A stretch of DNA of 54,866 nt from NCBI GenBank assembly GCA_017404065.1, contig JAFRDB010000094.1, forward strand, positions 1 through 54,866, read 5' to 3'. The DNA is from Clostridia bacterium. GTDB taxonomy: Bacteria; Bacillota; Clostridia; UBA1381. Made by a program: the position numbers and the translations under genes. The stretch's first letter is position 1, and every line of letters begins with the position of its first letter. The notes under the pieces are model-generated. The model did not search any database. It worked only from the letters and a program-made list of their open reading frames with translations, and had not been told where the DNA came from. Below, one piece after another: positions 24,583 to 32,515 of this stretch.

Positions 24583-25632
24583 ATGAAAAGAAAAATAACA
24601 AGAGAGGTAAACGTTGGCGGTGTGGCAATAGGCGGTGGTAAGCAGGTAGTCATACAGTCTATGTGCAATACAGATACGCGGGATATAGCCGCTACTACAG
24701 CGCAGATACTGAGCCTTGAGGATGCCGGCTGTGAGATAATTCGCGTTGCAGTACCGGATATGGAAGCGGCAGAGGCGATAGCGGGGATAAAGAGAAATAT
24801 CCATATCCCGCTTGTGGCGGATATCCATTTTGACTATCGCCTTGCGCTGAAGTGCATTGAAAACGGCATAGATAAGGTTCGGATAAATCCGGGAAATATC
24901 GGCAGCCGAGACAGGGTAAAGGCTGTGGCGGATGCGGCAAAAGCAAACGGCATACCCATACGCATCGGCGTAAACGGCGGTTCGCTTGAAAAGGAGCTGG
25001 TAGCAGAATACGGCGGCGCGACGGCAGAGGCACTCGTCAGGAGCGCGATGGCGCATGTGGAGATACTTGATGATGTGAATTTTTCCGATATAGTCGTATC
25101 GATAAAGGTATCGGGCGTGCCGGTGATGATAGACGCATACCGTATGTTTTCCGAGCAATGCGACATACCACTTCATGTGGGCGTTACGGAGTCCGGAACG
25201 GAACGGATGGGCACTATAAAGTCGAGTATAGGCATAGGCACGCTGCTGTCCGAGGGGATAGGCGATACGGTTCGGGTATCACTCACGGCAGACCCTGTCC
25301 GCGAGATATACGCGGCGAAGGATATTCTTCGCACGCTGGGACTGAGAAAGAGCGGAGTGGAATTTGTATCGTGTCCGACCTGCGGCAGAACGCAGATAGA
25401 TCTTATCGGTATAGCGCGTGAGATCGAGGAGCGGCTTCTGAATGTTGATAAAAATATAAAGGTTGCAGTAATGGGCTGTGCTGTAAACGGTCCGGGTGAG
25501 GCAAGGGATGCGGATGTGGGCATTGCCGGAGGCAAGGGTGAGTGCCTGATATTCAAAAAGGGCGAGATCCTCCGTAAGGTTCCGGAAACGGTGGCAGTTG
25601 ACGAGCTAATGAAGGAGATAAAAAGACTATGA
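24583..25632 (+). CDS. ispG: 4-hydroxy-3-methylbut-2-enyl diphosphate synthase (flavodoxin)
   Basis: A 349-residue iron-sulfur enzyme of the MEP pathway, also called GcpE. The TIM-barrel part begins with VGGVAIGGGKQVVIQSMCNTDT. The [4Fe-4S] cysteines are in CPTCGRTQIDL and MGCAVNGPGEARDAD. The ATG at 24583 is preferred because GAGGGA stands directly ahead; a GTG at 24571 would add four residues. It overlaps aroQ by four bases. Confidence 0.96.
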   Translation: MKRKITREVNVGGVAIGGGKQVVIQSMCNTDTRDIAATTAQILSLEDAGCEIIRVAVPDMEAAEAIAGIKRNIHIPLVADIHFDYRLALKCIENGIDKVRINPGNIGSRDRVKAVADAAKANGIPIRIGVNGGSLEKELVAEYGGATAEALVRSAMAHVEILDDVNFSDIVVSIKVSGVPVMIDAYRMFSEQCDIPLHVGVTESGTERMGTIKSSIGIGTLLSEGIGDTVRVSLTADPVREIYAAKDILRTLGLRKSGVEFVSCPTCGRTQIDLIGIAREIEERLLNVDKNIKVAVMGCAVNGPGEARDADVGIAGGKGECLIFKKGEILRKVPETVAVDELMKEIKRL

Positions 25633-26069
25633 AAAAATTTCTTATAATAAACGGTGTCAATCTCAATATGCTTGGCGTGCGCGAGCCTGAGATATACGGA
25701 AATAATACTCTTGCATCGCTTGAAGAGCAGATAAAGGCAAAGGCGGGGGAGCTTGCTTGCGATGTCGATTTTTTTCAGAGCAACTATGAGGGCGCGATTT
25801 GCGATGAGATACAGGAGGCGCTTGGGATATATGACGGTATAGTTATAAACCCCGGGGCTTTTACGCACTATTCGTATGCGATACGCGATGCGCTTGGCTC
25901 CGTTAAGTTGCCCGCGATAGAGGTGCATATATCGAATATACATAAGCGTGAGGAATTCAGGCACACATCTGTGATCGTTCCGGAGTGTGTCGGGCAGATA
26001 TGCGGTCTGGGATTCAAGGGCTATGAGCTGGCGTTGGAGGCGCTTTGTGATGCAGTCAAGGATAGATAA
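25629..26069 (+). CDS. aroQ: Type II 3-dehydroquinate dehydratase
   Basis: A 146-residue shikimate pathway enzyme. The N-terminal INGVNLNMLGVREPEIYG motif holds the catalytic tyrosine. FFQSNYEGAICDEIQ (about 48-62), INPGAFTHYSYAIRDAL (about 74-90) and EVHISNIHKREEFRH (about 97-111) form the active site with its histidine and arginine. Length is typical. Both ends overlap neighbours (ispG by 4 bp, the peptidase by 20 bp), which implies tight translational coupling. Confidence 0.95.
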   Translation: MKKFLIINGVNLNMLGVREPEIYGNNTLASLEEQIKAKAGELACDVDFFQSNYEGAICDEIQEALGIYDGIVINPGAFTHYSYAIRDALGSVKLPAIEVHISNIHKREEFRHTSVIVPECVGQICGLGFKGYELALEALCDAVKDR

Positions 26070-27099
26070 GCTGATCGCGGCTGTCGGAGACAGAAACGCC
26101 GTTTTCATATCGGGATATCCGAATATCTACTACTACAGCGGTTTCAGCTCGGAGGATGCGTGGCTTATAATCTCCGCAGACAGGAGAATATTGATCACCG
26201 ATTCAAGATATTTTGTCCAGGCGGCGCAGCAGGCGCCGGATTTTGATATAGTTAAGTACGAGGACGGCTGGGAAAAGATATTCAAGGCTGTGCCTGAGAA
26301 GGATATATATATAGAAGAAAATGTCATGACCTACGGCTTTTATCAGGAGCTGAAGAAAAAGTCAGGGGATAAGCGTTTTCATGGGGCACAGAGCGTGATA
26401 GACGCGCCACGCAGAAATAAGGATAAGGATGAGCTCAAAATAATAGCCGAGGCTGAGGAGATAGCCAGCCGCGCGTTTTTGTACATGCTTGAGCGTATGC
26501 ATCCGGGACAGACGGAGCGAGAGATCGCGCTTGAGCTTGAGATGTACATGAAGCAGCAGGGAGCAAGCAGACTGTCGTTTGAGACTATAGCCGCATCGGG
26601 AGTACGCGGTGCCATGCCTCACGGAGTCGCGTCGGATAAGACGGTAGAGAAGGGTGAGCTACTGACGCTTGATTTCGGCTGCGTATATAAAGGCTACTGC
26701 TCAGACATGACGCGAACGGTGGTGTTCGGCAGTCCCGACGCAAAGCAGAGGGAGATATATGATATCGTGCTAAAAGCGCAGACGGCGGCTTTGGATGGGA
26801 TATATAAAGGCATTTCATGCAGTGCGGCAGACTTGTTGGCAAGAGAGATAATAAAGGATGCCGGATACGAAAAAAATTTCGGTCATGCTCTGGGTCACAG
26901 CGTGGGGATCGAGATACATGAAAAGCCGGTGTTTTCACCCAAAAGCAAGGATACGCTTGAGGAAGGAAATGTGCTCAGCGTTGAACCCGGAATATATATT
27001 GAAGGCTGGGGCGGGGTAAGGATCGAGGACCTTATTGCGGTCATAGACGGCAAAATTGTTGATCTTTCGACGGCATCCAAGACCATGATTCAGCTGTAA
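26050..27099 (+). CDS. Xaa-Pro aminopeptidase (M24 family)
   Basis: A 349-residue creatinase-type metallopeptidase that removes residues before proline. The N-terminal domain is followed by the pita-bread fold: LTLDFGCVYKGYCSDMTRTV (two metal aspartates), FGHALGHSVGIEIHE (metal histidine), and LSVEPGIYIEGWGGVRIEDL (metal glutamates). The start at 26050 (MQSRIDKLIAAVG) is chosen since upstream in-frame codons lie within aroQ and show no family similarity. The overlap with aroQ is 20 bp. The aroQ-peptidase-efp order is common in Firmicutes. Confidence 0.93.
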   Translation: MQSRIDKLIAAVGDRNAVFISGYPNIYYYSGFSSEDAWLIISADRRILITDSRYFVQAAQQAPDFDIVKYEDGWEKIFKAVPEKDIYIEENVMTYGFYQELKKKSGDKRFHGAQSVIDAPRRNKDKDELKIIAEAEEIASRAFLYMLERMHPGQTEREIALELEMYMKQQGASRLSFETIAASGVRGAMPHGVASDKTVEKGELLTLDFGCVYKGYCSDMTRTVVFGSPDAKQREIYDIVLKAQTAALDGIYKGISCSAADLLAREIIKDAGYEKNFGHALGHSVGIEIHEKPVFSPKSKDTLEEGNVLSVEPGIYIEGWGGVRIEDLIAVIDGKIVDLSTASKTMIQL

Positions 27100-27122
27100 T
27101 TTTGTTTTTTTTAAAAAAACAC

Positions 27123-27151
27123 TTGCTTTTTTTGATAATATCTGATAGAAT
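27123..27151 (+). promoter_or_regulatory. Promoter of efp
   Basis: TTGCTT (27123-27128), 17-bp spacer, TAGAAT (27146-27151). The leader is about 80 nt long. GGAAAGGAT serves as the ribosome binding site before 27238. Confidence 0.6.
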
Positions 27152-27237
27152 GATAGAGTGTGTGTATCTATACACTTCATTTGGAATGAGAAAAAAAATA
27201 TATATGCCCGTATTGCGGGTGGAAAGGATTTGATATT

Positions 27238-27807
27238 ATGGCAACAGTAACAGCGGGTGATTTCAGAAACGGAAAGACCTTTGAAATGGATGGCGGCGTA
27301 TGGCAGGTAGTTGAGTTCCAGCATGTAAAGCCGGGCAAGGGTGCTGCATTCGTAAGAACAAAGATGAAGAACGTAATTAACGGCAGTGTTATAGAAAAAT
27401 CATTCAGACCTACAGAGAAGTTTGAGGAAGCTTTCGTTGAGAGAAAGGATATGCAGTATTCATATAATGACGGAGATCTTTATTACTTCATGGATCAGGA
27501 GACCTTTGATATGATCCCTATAGCTATGAATGAGATCGCAGACAGAATGAAGTTTGTCAAGGAAAATGACGTTTGCAAGATCCTCTCATATAAGGGCAAG
27601 GTATTTGACGTTGAGCCGCCCACCTTTGTTGAGCTGGCTATAGCAGAGACAGAGCCGGGGTTTGCGGGAAATACAGCGCAGGGCGCGACAAAGCCCGCGA
27701 CTCTTGAGACGGGTGCAACTATACAGGTGCCGCTGTTCGTTGACGGTTCGGATATAATCCGTGTTGACACAAGAACCGGCGAGTATATGGAGCGTGTAAA
27801 TAAGTAA
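27238..27807 (+). CDS. efp: Elongation factor P
   Basis: A 189-residue three-domain protein that relieves ribosome stalling at polyproline. The domain I loop reads [14 protein letters not shown] with the lysine (K32 of PGKG) that carries the modification in many species. C-terminal signature: [31 protein letters not shown], here split as [15 protein letters not shown] and [12 protein letters not shown]. It matters here because several secreted proteins in the window carry proline-rich stretches. It is probably co-transcribed with the CD1247-type gene. Confidence 0.96.
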   Translation: MATVTAGDFRNGKTFEMDGGVWQVVEFQHVKPGKGAAFVRTKMKNVINGSVIEKSFRPTEKFEEAFVERKDMQYSYNDGDLYYFMDQETFDMIPIAMNEIADRMKFVKENDVCKILSYKGKVFDVEPPTFVELAIAETEPGFAGNTAQGATKPATLETGATIQVPLFVDGSDIIRVDTRTGEYMERVNK

Positions 27808-27842
27808 TCTACCGGAGACAAATGAGAAGGGACGGTGATCAC

Positions 27843-28298
27843 ATGAGTGAGCTTTCCAATAAAATATCATATATAAAGGGACTTGCCGAGGGCATGAAGC
27901 TTGCCGAGAAATCAGATGAGGGCGGCGTTATTGTGAAATTAATAGACGCGCTCACGGAGATGGCGGCAGAAATAGACGATATATCGGGATTTTGCGATGA
28001 TGTTGACGAGGAGCTTGACGCATTAGGTGAAAGTGTTACCGATATCGGAATCAGTATCGGTGATATCTATGAGCAGCTTGATGGCGCGGAGTCAGAGACC
28101 GAGGGTTATCGGGATGATGAGGAAGACGACTATTATGATGATGAAGACGGTCTTTTTGAGATCATGTGCCCTGAATGCGGGGAGGATATAATAGTTGATT
28201 TTGATATGCTTGATGATGAAAACAATATAATATGTCCTAATTGTCACAAGGAAATAGACCTTGACTTTGATATCGAAGACGAGGATAATGATGAATAG
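27843..28298 (+). CDS. CD1247-type acidic zinc-ribbon protein
   Basis: A 151-residue protein of a Clostridia family named after C. difficile CD1247; function unknown. The N-terminal half (residues 1-70) is helical with SELSNKISYIKGLAEGMKL and a strongly acidic DDVDEELDALGESV segment. A D/E/Y-rich linker leads to a zinc ribbon made of CPECGEDI and CPNCHKEI (about 107-135). The start at 27843 matches the family start and is preceded by GAAGGGA; the ATG at 27822 is less likely. Confidence 0.82.
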   Translation: MSELSNKISYIKGLAEGMKLAEKSDEGGVIVKLIDALTEMAAEIDDISGFCDDVDEELDALGESVTDIGISIGDIYEQLDGAESETEGYRDDEEDDYYDDEDGLFEIMCPECGEDIIVDFDMLDDENNIICPNCHKEIDLDFDIEDEDNDE

Positions 28299-28355
28299 AT
28301 CGGATATAACCTATTTGATTTATAAATACTGTTGTTCAGAAAGGATGGAAGATAA

Positions 28356-29114
28356 TTGCAAACGCAGGATACACAAAATCTTCAGGGGACGTTAAATACA
28401 TCAGGTGGTACACAGAATCTGCAAGAGAGCAAAAATGAAGCCACGGAAATAAGCGTGGTTGACATAATAAACATGATGCTTACGTTTTGGTGGTTTATTG
28501 CGATACTTGCGGTTCTTGTCGGAGGCGGAACCTACGCGTATTTCAGAATAACCTCCGTTCCTATGTATAAATCCACAGCACAGATAATGATAAAAACAGA
28601 GAGCCAGCAGACATCAACAGATGTAAACGCGAACGCTATTACGGGAGCGGCAAACCTGCTTCCGACTTATGTTGAGGTACTCCAGAGCAAGAGCTTTCTT
28701 ACTACTGTGAGCGATGACATGGATAACAATTTTTCGGTAAGCGACATCAAGAGTATGCTTAAGATGGAAGAGGTTACCGATACCAACATAATCAAGATAG
28801 AGACCGAGCATGCTGATGCGCATATTTCATATCTGATATGCTCAAGCATAGTAAATAACGCTCCTGGTGAGATAGCAAGAGTGTTCGGTGGAGGGAGCAC
28901 GAAGCTGACAGAGTATCCGGAGGAGGCTACCGCAGCTGAACCGCTCCACACGGCGAGAAATGCTATCATAGGTTTTATTGCGGGCGCAGTTCTCGCAATG
29001 GCGATCATATTCCTTGTAAACATGTTCGATACGCGTGTTAAGAGCAAGGATGAGCTTGTAACAAAATACGGACTGCCTATTTTGGGCGAGATTCCGAATC
29101 TTGAACTGATGTAA
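28356..29114 (+). CDS. Wzz-type capsule/EPS chain-length regulator
   Basis: A 252-residue polysaccharide co-polymerase-like protein. The N-terminus is short, polar and Gln/Thr-rich. A Wzz domain follows, with TM1 at about residues 43-66, an extracellular helical part, and TM2 at about 200-222. A cytoplasmic end reads VKSKDELVTKYGLPILGEIP, typical of partners that activate a BY-kinase. The start is TTG, preceded by AAAGGATGG. Together with the next gene it should form the split tyrosine-kinase complex that tunes polymer length and export. No glycosyltransferase is adjacent. Confidence 0.87.
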   Translation: MQTQDTQNLQGTLNTSGGTQNLQESKNEATEISVVDIINMMLTFWWFIAILAVLVGGGTYAYFRITSVPMYKSTAQIMIKTESQQTSTDVNANAITGAANLLPTYVEVLQSKSFLTTVSDDMDNNFSVSDIKSMLKMEEVTDTNIIKIETEHADAHISYLICSSIVNNAPGEIARVFGGGSTKLTEYPEEATAAEPLHTARNAIIGFIAGAVLAMAIIFLVNMFDTRVKSKDELVTKYGLPILGEIPNLELM

Positions 29115-29145
29115 TAAAGCAATATCTGAAAAGGATGAAAGAATA

Positions 29146-30084
29146 ATGGCAGAGAAAAAGAAAAACGGCGTTATGGGTATGTTTAAAAAGAAGAAAACGG
29201 TGACCGATGAACGCCAGATGAGACTTAAGCAGAGCCAGGAAGCGATATTGAATAAAAGGACACCGTTCGTTGTTCAGGAGGCATACAGAACAGCAAGAAC
29301 AAACATAATATTCTCTTTGGCGGGCGTAACGGAAGGATGTAAGCTGCTTGTTGTAACAAGCGCAAACGCCGGTGAGGGTAAAACCACATCAACGCTTAAT
29401 CTTGCTATAACCTTCGCGCAGACCGGCTCGAAGGTGCTGCTTATAGACTGTGACCTCCGTAAGCCGAGAATACATCAGTATCTTGGCGTTGTAAAGACTG
29501 ACGGGCTTACAACAATATTGTCAAAGCAAAAATCATTTGATGATGTTGTGTATCACAATCTGCGTCCTGGACTTGATTGCGTTACATCCGGATCGATCCC
29601 GCCGAACCCTGCCGAGCTGCTTGGTTCGGACGCAATGGGTGATCTTTTGGCAAAGCTCTCGGAGATATATGATTATATACTCCTTGATACGCCGCCGGTA
29701 ACCGTTGTTACGGATGCCGCCGCGCTTTCAAAGTGGACGTCCGGTGTAATGATGGTAGTAAGAGAGGGATATACAAACCATGAGAGCATTGAACAGGCAC
29801 TTAAGCTACTGGCAATAGCAAACGCTAAAGTGCTCGGCTTTTTCGTTAATGATATTGATACCATGAGCATCAACTACGGTTCATACCGCAGCGGCTATGG
29901 CAGATCGTACAGAAACAGAAAATACGGCAAAGGCTATGGTAATGGCTATGGTAATGGCTACGGTTATGGCTACGGCTACGGCTATGGCTATGGCTATGGT
30001 TACTACTACGGAGACAAAAAAAGCAGTAAAGACAAAGACAGCAAGAGCGGAGAAGCTGCGTCAGCGGAGGGGAAGCAGGAATGA
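29146..30084 (+). CDS. CpsD/YwqD-like bacterial tyrosine kinase with Gly-Tyr tail
   Basis: A 312-residue BY-kinase. The Walker A motif SANAGEGKTT lies at residues 72-81, the Walker A' motif LLIDCDLRKPR at about 102-112, and the Walker B motif YILLDTPPV near 182. The C-terminal autophosphorylation cluster is exceptional: about 30 residues of near-perfect G-Y repeats (about 263-288), ending in YYYGDKK. The usual tail has only a handful of tyrosines. It is activated by the membrane Wzz-like protein and dephosphorylated by a PHP phosphatase, which is probably the product at 31639. It overlaps the lipoprotein gene by four bases. Confidence 0.92.
   Translation: MAEKKKNGVMGMFKKKKTVTDERQMRLKQSQEAILNKRTPFVVQEAYRTARTNIIFSLAGVTEGCKLLVVTSANAGEGKTTSTLNLAITFAQTGSKVLLIDCDLRKPRIHQYLGVVKTDGLTTILSKQKSFDDVVYHNLRPGLDCVTSGSIPPNPAELLGSDAMGDLLAKLSEIYDYILLDTPPVTVVTDAAALSKWTSGVMMVVREGYTNHESIEQALKLLAIANAKVLGFFVNDIDTMSINYGSYRSGYGRSYRNRKYGKGYGNGYGNGYGYGYGYGYGYGYGYYYGDKKSSKDKDSKSGEAASAEGKQE
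29932..30003 (+). repeat. Hexamer repeat coding the Gly-Tyr tail
   Basis: Twelve 6-bp GGYTAY-like units (some GGTAAT) lie in a row. Expansion or contraction keeps frame and would change the number of phosphorylatable tyrosines. Synonymous T/C variation suggests the array is not freshly expanded. Confidence 0.9.
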
Positions 30085-31133
30085 CGAATAAACTTAAGCT
30101 GGCCGGTATCTGCGGTGCTCTTGTGCTTATTCTTGCAGGCTGCGGTGAAAAATCAGAATTGAAGGCAGAGCTTGACACGATAGAGTTTGAAGCGACACTG
30201 CCGGCGGTAAATATAACCGATTGCAGATATCTTTCTCAGGCGGATGATGAAGTATACAAGCAGCAAATCGCAGCGTGTGAGCTTTATAATGAGGCATACA
30301 GGCTGACAGACGGAATTATATATAAAAAAAAGTATGAGGATGTAAAGAAAAAGAAGCTGTTTCATGAATGCTATGATAAGCGCAAGTCGATGAATCTTGA
30401 AATAGCTACCGCTCTTAATGATAATGTAAGAGCAATGATATATTCCGTTGAGGACTGCGAAAATATAGGGGCATATCTCAAGCGCGTAGTTGATGATACA
30501 GAGGACTTTTATGACTACTATTACGCGTATGTAAATTCCGATGGTGACATTGGGCCGGCATGCAGCATACTTAAGGCGTTTTATGAGAGATCCAATATTT
30601 TAGCATTCAAATTTATGGATGAGAACAGCGAGGATATGATAAAATCCGCGGTAAAGCGCATAGTTGATAATTCATACGCGACAGAGGATCTGCATAAATA
30701 TATATCAGAGAACAATGACCTTATCAAGGCTTTGAATACGGTATTCGGAGGAGTTTCGCAGGAATACAGCGAGCTTATCACCACCTCGGAGATAAGACTT
30801 GTAAGAAGAATGCTTGAGGAGTCGAATAATCTTGCGGCTGATGATATAGATAAGCTTATGAATCAGCTTGGTGAGTCTACGCCGGAACCAGAAGCGTCAC
30901 CGACGCCTAAGCCGACGGAGGAGCCGACGGAAAGACCGACTCGTACACCTGAGCCTGTGAAACAGCGTACGCCGGAGCCGCAGAGGAATAATGTGCCTGT
31001 TTCCGAACCGACACGCGCTCCCGTAACGCCCGCGCCTGCGCCTGTGCAGGTACCGGTGGTAGTTCCGACGCAGCAGCCTGTTGTCATAACCGAGCCGCCT
31101 GTGCCGACACCTGAGGTTTATATCTTTGACTGA
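30081..31133 (+). CDS. Lipoprotein with C-terminal Pro/Thr-rich tail
   Basis: A 350-residue lipoprotein. The signal peptide ends in the lipobox L-A-G-C (cysteine at residue 21). The central part (about 40-270) is helical and Lys/Glu/Asp-rich without a known domain. The last 85 residues are a T-P-E-P/K-P-T-type low-complexity tail that looks like a wall-spanning linker, though no domain follows it. Translation is coupled to the BY-kinase gene, so a role in the polysaccharide system is likely. I do not recognise the family. Confidence 0.75.
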   Translation: MTNKLKLAGICGALVLILAGCGEKSELKAELDTIEFEATLPAVNITDCRYLSQADDEVYKQQIAACELYNEAYRLTDGIIYKKKYEDVKKKKLFHECYDKRKSMNLEIATALNDNVRAMIYSVEDCENIGAYLKRVVDDTEDFYDYYYAYVNSDGDIGPACSILKAFYERSNILAFKFMDENSEDMIKSAVKRIVDNSYATEDLHKYISENNDLIKALNTVFGGVSQEYSELITTSEIRLVRRMLEESNNLAADDIDKLMNQLGESTPEPEASPTPKPTEEPTERPTRTPEPVKQRTPEPQRNNVPVSEPTRAPVTPAPAPVQVPVVVPTQQPVVITEPPVPTPEVYIFD

Positions 31134-31156
31134 TATAATTAAAAGAAGGTATTGAA

Positions 31157-31639
31157 ATGAAGAAAATCAAAGTTATATCGTACACGATAACATTATGTAT
31201 CATGGCTTTGATTTTCTTTTTTTCATCACAAACAAGAGATGAATCATCTGCGCTGTCATCCGGACTTATAATGTGGTTTTTAAACTGTGTATCGGTCTTT
31301 TCTCCGATAGACAGTATGGAAAAGCTGCAATTTGCGGCAGAGCTGTCTCATGTTGTGAGAAAGTGTGCGCATTTTACGATATATGCGGCATTGGGGGCAT
31401 CATCAGCTGTCTCGTTTCGTTTGATGACCGGTTTAAAATACAGAAAAATATTTTTTGTGACTGTTATATTTTGTATGATCTATGCCGCATCGGATGAGAT
31501 CCATCAGCTGTTTGTCAGCGGCCGCGGCGGAATGATAACGGATGTAATGATAGATACATCCGGTTCGGCGGCAGGGTTTGTGATCTTAATGATGGTCCTT
31601 GGGATAAAAAAGTGTTTGGTAAGGAGGATCGATAATTAA
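31157..31639 (+). CDS. VanZ-like membrane protein
   Basis: A 160-residue membrane protein with about four hydrophobic segments. The VanZ-like family pattern is visible: FFFSSQTRDESSALSSGLI after TM1, VVRKCAHFTIYAALGA, and the SDEIHQLFVSGRGGMITDVMIDTSGSAAG motif (written here only as landmarks SDEIHQLF and GRGGMITDVMID). Some VanZ proteins give low-level teicoplanin resistance; the biochemical role is unknown. It lies inside the EPS regulation cassette and shares one base with the next gene. Confidence 0.9.
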   Translation: MKKIKVISYTITLCIMALIFFFSSQTRDESSALSSGLIMWFLNCVSVFSPIDSMEKLQFAAELSHVVRKCAHFTIYAALGASSAVSFRLMTGLKYRKIFFVTVIFCMIYAASDEIHQLFVSGRGGMITDVMIDTSGSAAGFVILMMVLGIKKCLVRRIDN

Positions 31640-32412
31640 TGATAATAGATTTTCATTCGCATATAATGCCGGCATTTGACGATGGGGCAAAGGATGCGAA
31701 AATGTCAATAGCGATGCTGCAAAAAAGCATGGATCAGGGTGTGGAGACGGTCGTGTCGACATCACACTGTTATCCGATGTCGGGACGTGATATAACAGAA
31801 TTCACAGACAAGCGTCAAACGGCATATAATGTGCTGATGGAGGCTGTTAAAGCCGATAACGCGGAGATACCTAAGCTTGTGCCCGCTGCAGAGGTGCATC
31901 TGTCATGCGATATTGCAAGTCTTAAGGGTATTGAACAGCTTTGTATCGGCGATACCAGATATATGCTTGTTGAAATGCCGTCATCATTATGGACGGATGA
32001 GGTCATAGACAGAGTGTACAAACTTTCTATAAGCGGAATAAAGCCTATAATAGCTCACATGGAGCGGAATATAGTGCAGAAGGACGAGCTGCTCAGCGCT
32101 CTTTACATGCTTGATATTCTGGTACAGGTAAACGCAGAGAGCTTTGCTATGCCGGTATATAAAAAATTCATCGGAAAAATGATGAAGAATAAGCTTATAC
32201 ATATAGTAGGCACGGATATGCATAATCTTACAACGCGTCCCCCCGATATGGAAAAAGCGCATAAAGCGATAATAAAGAGATTTGGCTCGGATTGCTGGGA
32301 GTATCTGATGCAGAATGCGGAGACTGTTTTGACCGAAGGAGAGCTATCATATCGCAGGCTCAGATCATTTTCTCCCAAAGGTATATTTATGGGTAATTTG
32401 TTTGCAAAATAA
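31639..32412 (+). CDS. CpsB/YwqE-like PHP-domain tyrosine phosphatase
   Basis: A 257-residue manganese-dependent phosphatase of the PHP fold. The metal-binding motif DFHSHIMPAFDDGAKD stands at the N-terminus, followed by STSHCYP (about 41-47), AAEVHLS (about 82-88), PIIAHMERN (about 136-144) and VGTDMHN (about 190-197). It should remove phosphate from the BY-kinase tail encoded two genes upstream. It ends the cassette; its last codons overlap the first unit of a 25-bp-spaced repeat. Confidence 0.9.
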   Translation: MIIDFHSHIMPAFDDGAKDAKMSIAMLQKSMDQGVETVVSTSHCYPMSGRDITEFTDKRQTAYNVLMEAVKADNAEIPKLVPAAEVHLSCDIASLKGIEQLCIGDTRYMLVEMPSSLWTDEVIDRVYKLSISGIKPIIAHMERNIVQKDELLSALYMLDILVQVNAESFAMPVYKKFIGKMMKNKLIHIVGTDMHNLTTRPPDMEKAHKAIIKRFGSDCWEYLMQNAETVLTEGELSYRRLRSFSPKGIFMGNLFAK

Positions 32413-32444
32413 AAAAAATGTTATGTTTGCAAAATAAAAAAAAA
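32401..32444 (+). repeat. 25-bp-spaced direct repeat upstream of S-layer-type gene
   Basis: TTTGCAAAATAAAAAAAA occurs at 32401-32418 and again at 32426-32443. The first unit includes the last codons and stop of the PHP phosphatase gene. The second ends four bases before the -35 box at 32448. It may act as an A-tract UP element, a regulator site, or be a simple tandem duplication. Confidence 0.8.
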
Positions 32445-32447
32445 GAC

Positions 32448-32476
32448 TTGACAATAATTGTTTTATGGTGTATAAT
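32448..32476 (+). promoter_or_regulatory. Perfect consensus sigma-A promoter of the SLH protein gene
   Basis: TTGACA (32448-32453), 17-bp spacer, TATAAT (32471-32476), preceded by A-tracts resembling an UP element. This is the strongest promoter seen in the window and suits a very abundant surface protein. Confidence 0.9.
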
Positions 32477-32515
32477 ACATAATGTATATTATATTTATAA
32501 AAGGAGACGGTTAAA

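Noticed and set aside
29932..30003. CRISPR-like or minisatellite array
   Set aside because: The hexamers are coding, in frame, and lack spacers.
31157..31639. Vancomycin resistance gene cluster (VanZ)
   Set aside because: Only a VanZ-like protein is present; no vanHAX, vanRS or vanY. The family is broad.
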